From assembly GCA_007280345.1 (NCBI GenBank), contig QYQD01000164.1:1-33133 (forward strand): a stretch of 33,133 nucleotides of DNA. The letters run 5' to 3'. Positions within the stretch are counted from its first letter, which is position 1, and each line of letters starts with the position of its first letter. This document shows positions 14,895-21,151 of the stretch, piece after piece. The DNA comes from Deltaproteobacteria bacterium (GTDB lineage Bacteria > Desulfobacterota > QYQD01). The position numbers were made by a program, and so were the translations under genes. The notes beneath the pieces are model-generated. The model was not told the origin of the DNA. It searched no databases and was given only the letters and a program-made list of their open reading frames with translations.

Positions 14895-15065
14895 TTATTT
14901 CATGCGCTGCAGAGTCACAGGATCATCTTTTGATGGAACTATGACCCGTTCGTTTCTTACTGTGGTAATCTCTCCTGCTTCAAGTTGTAATGTTACCTTA
15001 CCATAAAATTTATCTTTTACCAATTTGTCAATATGCGCGGCGATCCATTCTTGGGTCGGGGTCAT
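14895..15065 (-). CDS. Small DUF2292/YezD-like protein
   Basis: 56 aa from ATG 15065 (MTPTQEWIAAHIDKLV). FYGKVTLQLEAGEITTVRNERVIV matches the short two-strand pattern of DUF2292/YezD-like proteins (YGxVTxxxxxGxxxxxxxxxxxR). The ORF track start at 15173 is inside the MuF gene. The chosen ATG is supported by GGGAGG 10 nt upstream and because the in-frame extension of the MuF gene ends on it as ATGA. Function unknown. It is followed by an intrinsic terminator. Confidence 0.6.
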   Translation of the reverse strand: MTPTQEWIAAHIDKLVKDKFYGKVTLQLEAGEITTVRNERVIVPSKDDPVTLQRMK

Positions 15066-15071
15066 TTGGGC

Positions 15072-15089
15072 GCCGCCTCCCGAGGCAGC
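15072..15089 (-). other. Hairpin just after the MuF TGA (SECIS-like geometry)
   Basis: Minus-strand GCTGCCT-CGGG-AGGCGGC forms a 7-bp stem (one G-U) with a 4-nt loop that starts 18 nt after the TGA at 15101-15103. Size and spacing fall within the range described for bacterial selenocysteine insertion elements, including a G within the first two loop bases. It may equally be a chance GC-rich hairpin near the next gene's start. Confidence 0.25.
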
Positions 15090-15100
15090 CAGCAGCATCT

Positions 15101-16051
15101 TCAGAATGTGTGAACAGGGATTATTCCGCTCGCCTCCTCCAAAGTATAAACTCGCCCTTCCAAAGAGGCACATTCTGGACAGACACGGGCGTCACCGGCA
15201 TTTTTAAATTCTACTTCCGCCGACACGCCTTCAACTCCCCAATTCTTGTATTCTTGCAAGGATGATTCTGCATAGGCCCGAATCACTTCCGTCCTGGCCA
15301 ACATCTCCGCCCGACGCTCCGCAGGGATAAATCGGCCCAGGGTGTCGGTGATCCCCAAAGTTCCCGCATTATTCCCGTCGATGGTAGCGACAAGTATCTT
15401 AGCAATGACACGGGCCCCGTCGCCGTCCGCCATGGCCTGGGCCAGGACCTGCGATATCTGGTGATCCATTGCGTCCGTGATGCCCTTCAAACCGGAAAAG
15501 GTCCGGGTGAAGAGCAGGCCTACCCGGTCCACATGGAAGGGAAGACTCATCGAAGCCAGGACGCCTCCGGTGGATTCGATTGAAGGAACGGAGTAACCAG
15601 TATGGGCGAGCTCGTACCTGGCCCGCTGGACACCCCTCTGGTAACTATCGCTGATGTACCGATCCGTCCATGCTGACTCGACCGCCTGACCCAATTGAGG
15701 GCGATGTGAGACTTCCAGAAGCCCGGCCTGTTCCTGTTCTTGTAGCCACTTCATAAATGCGGTTACTTTCTCCGCTGATCTTGGAAACGCAAAAGCCCCA
15801 TGCCCCGGAGTCGTCAAGGTTACTTCCTGAACCATGATTCGGCGGATACCGGCATCGGGGGGTGTCAGGCCGAAGCAATCCTCGACCACGACCGCCCGGA
15901 TGATCTCATTTTTGAGTGCCCGGAAGCGACGGGTGAAATCCCGGACAAAACTTTGGCGAAGAAAAATCGTTCGCGTCGGATCAAATCGAGTTGCCGCCCG
16001 GTGAACCGAGAGCAGGGGGCGGGTGCGTAGTTTTTCAGCCGGCAGGCCCAT
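15101..16051 (-). CDS. MuF / SPP1 gp7-type head morphogenesis protein, interrupted in its C-terminal motif
   Basis: 316 aa. The C-terminal third has LARTEVIRAYAESSLQEYKNWGVEGVSAEVEFKNAGDARVCPECASLEGRVYTLEEASGIIPVH, the conserved MuF (Phage_Mu_F) region with its CPEC. Normally this continues as HPNCRCxWxP; here it reads H-T-F-TGA-R-C-C-W-L-P, so the stop replaces the first Cys of the motif. The frame runs 12 more codons to a TGA that overlaps the next ATG. Minor head protein that links portal and capsid assembly. Start ATG 16051 has GAGGTG 10 nt upstream and overlaps the 56-aa gene by 17 nt. Confidence 0.82.
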   Translation of the reverse strand: MGLPAEKLRTRPLLSVHRAATRFDPTRTIFLRQSFVRDFTRRFRALKNEIIRAVVVEDCFGLTPPDAGIRRIMVQEVTLTTPGHGAFAFPRSAEKVTAFMKWLQEQEQAGLLEVSHRPQLGQAVESAWTDRYISDSYQRGVQRARYELAHTGYSVPSIESTGGVLASMSLPFHVDRVGLLFTRTFSGLKGITDAMDHQISQVLAQAMADGDGARVIAKILVATIDGNNAGTLGITDTLGRFIPAERRAEMLARTEVIRAYAESSLQEYKNWGVEGVSAEVEFKNAGDARVCPECASLEGRVYTLEEASGIIPVHTF

Positions 16052-16205
16052 TTTGCGTTATCACCTCAATACAACCGTGACTTGAAAAAGGAGGCTGCGT
16101 TAAATCAACCCTGGGGAACTTGTCTTTCAAGGCCTCAAATCTCTCTGAAAAACCAGGGGGCGGCTCAGGACAACGGTCATCACGAATATAATTAGGGCCC
16201 GCCAT
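16035..16205 (-). CDS. Small protein between portal and MuF genes
   Basis: 56 aa, absent from the ORF track because of length: MAGPNYIRDDRCPEPP ... DLTQPPFSSHGCIEVITQNGPAG. The ATG overlaps the portal TAA as TAATG, so it is read in series with the portal gene, and it ends 17 nt inside the MuF gene. Proline-rich, two cysteines, no membrane segment; no family recognised. Overlaps at both ends and unbroken spacing argue that it is real. Confidence 0.6.
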   Translation of the reverse strand: MAGPNYIRDDRCPEPPPGFSERFEALKDKFPRVDLTQPPFSSHGCIEVITQNGPAG

Positions 16206-17704
16206 TATGCACCCCCTGGAGGATTCTGGTTCGGTGGAGGTTGGGGAGCATTGGGGTCCGAGGGAACGGGCAGCACAGGGGGCACAGGGGGCAAGAGAGC
16301 ATCGGCCGCGGCCTGCTCTTCTGCCATCGCCGCCTTCTTCTCTTCCTCAATCAAGGCGATCTGCTCATCATCGAATTTCATTATTTCCCGCAGAAATGAC
16401 GCAGGGGGAAGGACGCTCTCAACCGTGGGGCCAGCCGTGGCATAATTCTTGAGGGCCAGGGATAAGGTGTTGGCAATGTCCGCCTTGTCCTTGTCACTCT
16501 GCGACCATAGGTCTTGCCACTGAATCGAGTAATCTTTTGCTGGGGCCGGCAGCACCCCATATTCAATGCACCGGTCCACAAAAGGCCGGATGATAGTCGG
16601 TTCAGCAAATTCAGTACGTCGTCCTATTACCAGGGAAAGCCAGTTGTCCCGGTCCTGGGTGCTGGCCAGTTGCCCGATTTCAGAACCTAAGAGGATGCGC
16701 AGCGGGATTCCCGTCACGGCGCTGATCATTTGGAGCTGCACTAAGACGTGCTTCTCTGGGTCGGAAACTTGCGAGGCCAGGGTGTCCCAGGTGATCCCTT
16801 CATTCAGAATCATGCGCCGCAGATCGTGCTCATATTCGTCAATCTGGGCCTGCAACCCGAGTTTAGTTGCCTCTGACAGAAAGGTTTCCTTGTCCACCTT
16901 CCCCTGATACCCAGGCCGTGCCCCCCGCCAGAACATCTCAGCCGAGGCCCCCACGAGCTTTTCCAAATCCATGAGCCGGTTGAACACCACCTTTAGCCGG
17001 GGGGTCCCCTCAATCTCGGATTCAAGCAGTCCGTCCGCCACATGGATCACCCGGGAATGGTGGACTTTGATCTCTTGGCTTGTCCCGGTGCTAACATTGG
17101 AAACGGTGATCGTGTAAAAAAGAGGTTGGCCATAGCGTTCATCGCTGGAATCGGTCACGTATTCGATGACATTGGTAAGGGCACTTCCCTCTCCGAAAGG
17201 CTTGACCCAAAGCAACTTGAGGGCAGGGCCATTGACCGGCATGGCAAAGTCCTGGGAAGTCCTTACATCGCTCAGGCCAAGGAGCAATAGCCCATATTGA
17301 CCGATGCCCGTCAGTTTATCGAGCCGGGAGAACTTGGGATGCAGGGCCAACTTGTCATAAAGCTCATAAAAGGCCTTTTCAAGGTCCGTCTCGTTGTTAT
17401 CATCCGATTCCAGTAATTCAAAACCGCCGCGCCAGGTCGCGTCAACAGGCCGGTCGATTACGGCTGCGGCAATGTCCTGGCGCGAGTATTGATCGTAATA
17501 ATCTTGGTAGGTGAGTGTGAGCTTATACCCTAGGGCCTGGTAGAGGTCCCGATCCCCGCCATACTGGAGGCCCATCTGACCGGCGAGTTTAGCCCGGGCC
17601 ACGATAACCGATAGCGTCTGGAGTTCGCCGGGGTTAATGCGCCTATCAGGCAGGAGGCTTGCGGCGTATGATCCGAGGGTTTTGATGAGGCTTTTTTTGC
17701 TCAA
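16205..17704 (-). CDS. Portal protein (DUF1073 / anti-CBASS-Acb1-neighbour type phage portal)
   Basis: 499 aa. DYYDQYSRQDIAAAVIDRPVDATWRGGFEL, YGLLLLGLSD, and VTGIPLRILLGSEIGQLASTQDRDNWLSLV are characteristic of DUF1073-type portals (the last is the G-x-P-x-x-x-L-x-G stem region). The C-terminus is a Pro-rich tail (PPVPPVLPVP). It forms the dodecameric ring at the packaging vertex. The start is a TTG at 17704 with GGAG 6 nt upstream; no ATG or GTG is available in frame nearby. A promoter, tandem dyads and an intrinsic terminator lie in the 260 nt upstream, so expression may be separately controlled from the terminase genes. Confidence 0.88.
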   Translation of the reverse strand: MSKKSLIKTLGSYAASLLPDRRINPGELQTLSVIVARAKLAGQMGLQYGGDRDLYQALGYKLTLTYQDYYDQYSRQDIAAAVIDRPVDATWRGGFELLESDDNNETDLEKAFYELYDKLALHPKFSRLDKLTGIGQYGLLLLGLSDVRTSQDFAMPVNGPALKLLWVKPFGEGSALTNVIEYVTDSSDERYGQPLFYTITVSNVSTGTSQEIKVHHSRVIHVADGLLESEIEGTPRLKVVFNRLMDLEKLVGASAEMFWRGARPGYQGKVDKETFLSEATKLGLQAQIDEYEHDLRRMILNEGITWDTLASQVSDPEKHVLVQLQMISAVTGIPLRILLGSEIGQLASTQDRDNWLSLVIGRRTEFAEPTIIRPFVDRCIEYGVLPAPAKDYSIQWQDLWSQSDKDKADIANTLSLALKNYATAGPTVESVLPPASFLREIMKFDDEQIALIEEEKKAAMAEEQAAADALLPPVPPVLPVPSDPNAPQPPPNQNPPGGA

Positions 17705-17726
17705 TTCATGCTCCGATGGGGGCGCC

Positions 17727-17769
17727 CAAAAAAGAAAAAGGGGCAGAGGTCCCCATTAACCCCTGCCCC
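17727..17769 (-). terminator. Intrinsic terminator in the portal leader
   Basis: Minus-strand GGGGCAG (17769-17763) pairs with CTGCCCC (17746-17740), followed by TTTTTCTTTTTT. It ends 22 nt before the portal TTG and lies downstream of the candidate promoter at 17824-17852, a position suited to attenuation or antitermination as well as to ending terminase transcripts. Confidence 0.8.
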
Positions 17770-17823
17770 GGGCCACAATGGCTCCCCGTGGAACCGTTAC
17801 CAGAAGAAGGATAGTGCATATAT

Positions 17824-17852
17824 GAACTATGGAAGCAATTATTTTGAAAGTC
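17824..17852 (-). promoter_or_regulatory. Candidate sigma-70 promoter for the head operon
   Basis: Minus-strand TTGACT (17852-17847), 17-nt spacer, CATAGT (17829-17824). The -35 box matches 5/6 and the -10 box 4/6. It lies in the AT-rich gap between terL and portal and its -35 overlaps the first of three dyads. Confidence 0.45.
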
Positions 17853-17899
17853 AAGACTTTTCGTCAATTATTTGACAGTCAGTGTCGATTTTTTGACTA
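17845..17899. promoter_or_regulatory. Cluster of three short dyads, possible operator
   Basis: AAAGTC-AA-GACTTT (17845-17858), GTCAA-TTAT-TTGAC (17861-17874) and GTCGA-TTTT-TTGAC (17882-17895). The last two belong to 18-bp direct repeats (14/18 identical) that start exactly 21 bp apart, two helical turns. This is the layout of paired repressor or activator sites beside a promoter. Confidence 0.45.
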
Positions 17900-17939
17900 T
17901 CCGGCTAAAAGTCGTGTCTTTGGGGTATGTCAAGTAGAT

Positions 17940-17964
17940 AAGGGGGCTATCTCCCCCTTTTTTT
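17940..17964 (+). terminator. Hairpin with T-tract at the end of terL (plus orientation, perhaps bidirectional)
   Basis: AAGGGGG (17940-17946), loop CTATCT, CCCCCTT (17953-17959), then T's to 17964. The T-run is on the plus strand, against the direction of all genes. The same stem also forms in minus-strand RNA just after the terL stop but lacks a U-tract there. It may block antisense transcription. Confidence 0.45.
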
Positions 17965-19489
17965 AACGGAGGAGAATCCTAACTTCTTTCTTGCCAGCCA
18001 ACTTCCCAAGAGCCCCGCTTCCGGCATCCACCTGGTCCTTAAATTTCGAGAATGGGAAGAACCGATGCTCTTCGATAAATTCACGATTCCAATCGCCCCT
18101 GAGCAATTGCACGTTTCCATTGTTTACCTGCACCGAGTAAGGGTCAGCCCGAAAAATCTTATCACCCGTGGGCCGGTCGGCGTATGAGGCGAACCCGGCC
18201 AGGTTGCGAATCGTGGCCTGGGCGCTATCCTTCCCACCGCTCCCCGGTTCTTGCTCATGATAAATCTGTACCCCTTGGCCGTCCGCCTCGGCAGTTTCCC
18301 GGATGATCCGCTCACGTTCCTCAGAGGCCCACCTGCCCCGCTTCACATCCGAGACAAAGAACTTGCCGGATACCAGCCTGTGCATCTTGACGCCGACCGT
18401 GAAAGCTCCTGTACCGTCTTTGGTGCCGGCCTTATCCCAATAACGAACGGTCGCGGCGATACTCACTTCAGAGGGCATGGTGTCCACCATGGCGAAATGC
18501 TCTACCTTAAACATGCCCCCACCCGGGGGCGTCGGGTTCTGGCCATATTGGGCGGCATATCCATATTGGCCTAACCGAACCTCTTCCTCTTCTAAAACGC
18601 TCCAGGGCATACGTACAGGATCAAGAAGTCCGTCAACGTATCGCTCTACCAACTCTGGGGGATATACCTGTTTGGCGTAGGTTCTAATTTCCCCTGGAAG
18701 GCTTATAAGTTTTAATCTGATCTTATCCTTTTTCTCCCAAAGATGGCCCGTAGGATCCCCCTGGTGGAGCCTTTGTTGAATCAAAACCATGGCGGCCACT
18801 TGTTTATCAATCCGCCGGGTAGATAAGGTTTGGTCAACCCAGGTGATGCAGGTTCTCAATTCCGTCTCGCTGGCGGCCTGTTTTGGGTTTAGCGGATCAT
18901 CCGGTAAGAGGAAATGGCCATGGAAGCCGGTCATGGTAGCGCCCACACTGGTGCTATATCGGCCGCCCCCCCGATAAACTTTGCCATTTTCATATTTGAG
19001 GATCTTGAAATTGCTCACGGTATTTTTGTCTGGATCAATTTTTATATATGGATAGATGTGTTGAAATCGTTCCGAGCTCACCATGTCGCGGCAATATTTC
19101 GCAGATTCAAGGGAAAGGTCGGCCGAATAACTAGCCGTGATAAACCTCATCCAGTACCATTTGGTCCAGCACCAGGCTGGAAACATGATACTGACCATGC
19201 CGGTTTTTGTCGTGCCGGGAGGGACATTGATAAGCAGGTCGTATTCCCTGGGGAGCCTCTGGCCCACCCGTTCAGCCATGGTCTGCAATTCAGCGCAGAG
19301 ATAGAGAATATGCCAGTTGGATTGAAATTCATCGTTTGATATCTCGGGCCAGAAATATTGTAGGAAAAAATAGAAGCTGCGATTGCAGCGTTCCCGGATT
19401 GCCAGGTTGGGGTTTTTTATGGCTTCCAGGATTTGGGCACTTTTTGTTAGGGGAGCGGCGCTGGTTTGACTTATAAACAAGGGAGTCAC
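17963..19489 (-). CDS. terL: Terminase large subunit
   Basis: 508 aa from GTG 19489. The ATPase half has a Walker-A-type NVPPGTTKT, a YSADLSLESAKYCRDMV segment, and HFLLPDDPLN as Walker B. The nuclease half has VRYWDKAGTKDGTGAFTVGV (first catalytic Asp of the RNase-H fold) and FSKFKDQVDAGSGAL near the end (late Asp). It cuts and pumps DNA into the head. The ORF track start at 19540 is a GTG lying 55 nt inside terS; GTG 19489 overlaps the terS stop as GTGA and removes the unlikely MYQRRDEVERRPHPR leader. Length fits the family. Confidence 0.9.
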   Translation of the reverse strand: MTPLFISQTSAAPLTKSAQILEAIKNPNLAIRERCNRSFYFFLQYFWPEISNDEFQSNWHILYLCAELQTMAERVGQRLPREYDLLINVPPGTTKTGMVSIMFPAWCWTKWYWMRFITASYSADLSLESAKYCRDMVSSERFQHIYPYIKIDPDKNTVSNFKILKYENGKVYRGGGRYSTSVGATMTGFHGHFLLPDDPLNPKQAASETELRTCITWVDQTLSTRRIDKQVAAMVLIQQRLHQGDPTGHLWEKKDKIRLKLISLPGEIRTYAKQVYPPELVERYVDGLLDPVRMPWSVLEEEEVRLGQYGYAAQYGQNPTPPGGGMFKVEHFAMVDTMPSEVSIAATVRYWDKAGTKDGTGAFTVGVKMHRLVSGKFFVSDVKRGRWASEERERIIRETAEADGQGVQIYHEQEPGSGGKDSAQATIRNLAGFASYADRPTGDKIFRADPYSVQVNNGNVQLLRGDWNREFIEEHRFFPFSKFKDQVDAGSGALGKLAGKKEVRILLR

Positions 19490-19962
19490 CCTGTCTCGGG
19501 GGTGAGGTCGCCTTTCAACTTCATCCCTGCGCTGATACACAAATCAAGTTCTTCCGGGGTAAGGTCGGACAAATCCGGGGACTTTTTGACCTTGAGCGTC
19601 CCGAGTTCAAAAATGGTGAGCCCCGACTCCTGCTGGAGTTTCTTGATTTGCTCCCGGGCACCCCTGGCCACGTTCAGATAGCCGACAGCCACGTTGCCGT
19701 TGGGATCGACCTTGGCAAAATTCTCCAGAGCCACCCGCTCTATCTCCTCAAAGGCTGCCAGGCTTTCGCCGATCAGGGTCTTGGAATCGCTGGAATCGAC
19801 GATCAGTGCCCAGAGTTTGCGGGCGCGGGCGAGTAGGAGACGGACATTACGTTCCTTCACGCCAAGATACAACCCTATCTGGCTCGTGCTCATGTTTTGG
19901 CGATATAAAGACATGGCTTTCATCGCCTTCTCATTTGTTTCGTGGGTAGGCGTTTTAGACAT
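19486..19962 (-). CDS. terS: Terminase small subunit (putative)
   Basis: 158 aa. The N-terminal third forms a helix-turn-helix (MSTSQIGLYLGVKERNVRLLLARARK), followed by a long helical region (LAAFEEIERVALENFAKVD ... YLNVARGAREQIKKLQQ) suitable for ring formation, and a short acidic tail (LSDLTPEELDLCI). This architecture and its position directly before terL fit a small terminase that recognises the packaging site. GGGGAGG lies 12 nt before ATG 19962, and a strong promoter is about 75 nt upstream. Confidence 0.75.
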   Translation of the reverse strand: MSKTPTHETNEKAMKAMSLYRQNMSTSQIGLYLGVKERNVRLLLARARKLWALIVDSSDSKTLIGESLAAFEEIERVALENFAKVDPNGNVAVGYLNVARGAREQIKKLQQESGLTIFELGTLKVKKSPDLSDLTPEELDLCISAGMKLKGDLTPETG

Positions 19963-20035
19963 CTATCTGATTTACCTCCCCTTTTCTCGGCATTGAATAA
20001 TGCCCCTGCTTGACCGCCTTTTCATAATTGTATTT

Positions 20036-20065
20036 ATTCTAAGGCCATATTTACGAAAATGTCAA
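20036..20065 (-). promoter_or_regulatory. Strong sigma-70-like promoter upstream of terS
   Basis: Minus-strand TTGACA (20065-20060), 18-nt spacer, TAGAAT (20041-20036). A perfect -35 and a 5/6 -10 lie just downstream of the terminator of the preceding lipoprotein gene, so it would start the late packaging transcript. Confidence 0.7.
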
Positions 20066-20091
20066 GTGTTAAATGAAGTCTGCGAGTCGAC

Positions 20092-20124
20092 AAAAAAAAA
20101 CCGGGGCCCCCGAAGGAACCCCAG
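20092..20124 (-). terminator. Intrinsic terminator after the lipoprotein gene
   Basis: Minus-strand CTGGGG (20124-20119) pairs with CCCCGG (20106-20101), with one G-U, followed by nine T's. It lies 5 nt after the stop of the gene at 20129-20815 and separates it from the terS promoter. Confidence 0.75.
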
Positions 20125-20128
20125 CCCC

Positions 20129-20815
20129 CTACCGATACCACTTAACCGTTGTCATGCTCCCCCCGCCTCCCGTGGGGATCGTGTTGGCGACTGCCCTGCC
20201 TGGGTAAAGGTGACCACCCGCATAATATGACGGGTATGGCGTCGCACCAGCAGCGCACACCGCACCGACCCCGGCGGTGATTAAAGCGACCGTCCCGACA
20301 GCGAACATCCTCTTTTCCTCACCGCTCTGAGTCTGAATATCCGACACGATCCCCCGGTCAAAATGAATTTCCACCACCCGGGATCGGATAGTTTGCCTGG
20401 CCGTCAAGTCCAGGAGGGGAACATAGCAGAGCGGGGAGATGGTCCTGTCCGACCCCTCATATCGCCAGACCGGATTAAACCAGCTTTCAGGAGGTCCCAG
20501 GAGCGCCAGGACTTCGGCTTTTGTAGTAACGCCGACCTGGATATTATCCCTGAAAGAGGCATCCATGATTTTATGGTTGCCGGCGCCGGTGGTGGAACAG
20601 CCGAAGCAGAGCAGGATTGTGATGAGCATGACCCCAAGTGCTTTAAATATTTGGTCAGCAATTCGTTTAGCTTTAGTGCAGAGGGCTTCCGTTTTACCAT
20701 AGCTTGCGTATCCCACCGCATCCCCAATAATCCCGATGATAATTACCTGATCATACTTGAACTTTTCCGCGTAGTCTCGGGCCGCTGCCACCTGTGGTGA
20801 CGGATTGAAGGCCAT
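20129..20815 (-). CDS. Fusion of a short phage domain with a BamE/SmpA-like lipoprotein domain
   Basis: 228 aa from ATG 20815 (AAGGAG 6-7 nt upstream); the ORF track start at 20851 is not favoured. Residues 1-~58 (NPSPQVAAARDYAEKFKYDQVIIIGI ... GYASYGKTEALCTKAKRIADQIFKAL) resemble small soluble phage proteins that usually end here. Residues ~63-75 are MLITILLCFGCST, a signal sequence with a lipobox, followed by FRDNIQVGVTTKAEVLALLGPPESWF, the SmpA/OmlA (BamE) pattern. A second hydrophobic stretch is MFAVGTVALITAGVGAVCAAGA. A lipobox in mid-protein is odd: either two genes were fused or the lipoprotein starts at the internal ATG 20629. Confidence 0.65.
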   Translation of the reverse strand: MAFNPSPQVAAARDYAEKFKYDQVIIIGIIGDAVGYASYGKTEALCTKAKRIADQIFKALGVMLITILLCFGCSTTGAGNHKIMDASFRDNIQVGVTTKAEVLALLGPPESWFNPVWRYEGSDRTISPLCYVPLLDLTARQTIRSRVVEIHFDRGIVSDIQTQSGEEKRMFAVGTVALITAGVGAVCAAGATPYPSYYAGGHLYPGRAVANTIPTGGGGSMTTVKWYR

Positions 20816-20889
20816 GGCTTTCTCCTTAGAAGATAGGGGACCAGCATACACCGACCCCCTGTTTTTGGAAGGTTTTGTTTTCCTGGGGG

Positions 20890-21138
20890 TTACCTTGCCT
20901 TCTCCGCAGCCGCCCGCTCCTCATCAGCCGCCAGCGCATCAGCCTTGTCACCGTAGATGTGAAAGTCGTGCTGTTCGCCGCAGGTACAGGCCCCCTTGTA
21001 ACCGGCCTCGCAGTAAATTCCTGGTTCGTCGCACGGCATCAGATTGTCTGTTGAACAGGCGCACTCGGAATCTGAGCACAAACCATCATATCCGTTCTTC
21101 TCCAGGTATTCCTTGATAATTTCTTTGATAGTGGACAT
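20890..21138 (-). CDS. Small Cys-rich phage protein
   Basis: 82 aa: a helical N-terminus (STIKEIIKEYLEKNGYDGL) followed by CSDSECACSTDNLMPCDEPGIYCEAGYKGACTCGE with eight cysteines, suggesting a zinc- or disulfide-stabilised knuckle, then a charged Ala-rich tail. Proteins of this pattern are frequent in phage early regions, with no known role. GGAGG precedes ATG 21138; it lies in a GCCGC-ATAAGGAG-GCGGC hairpin (21142-21159) that could mask the ribosome site. Confidence 0.7.
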   Translation of the reverse strand: MSTIKEIIKEYLEKNGYDGLCSDSECACSTDNLMPCDEPGIYCEAGYKGACTCGEQHDFHIYGDKADALAADEERAAAEKAR

Positions 21139-21151
21139 CTAAGCCGCCTCC

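Noticed and set aside
15101-15103. Genome-wide reassignment of TGA
   Set aside because: TGA ends many genes here at precise ATGA or TGATG junctions, so a general recoding is not possible; only site-specific recoding could be considered.
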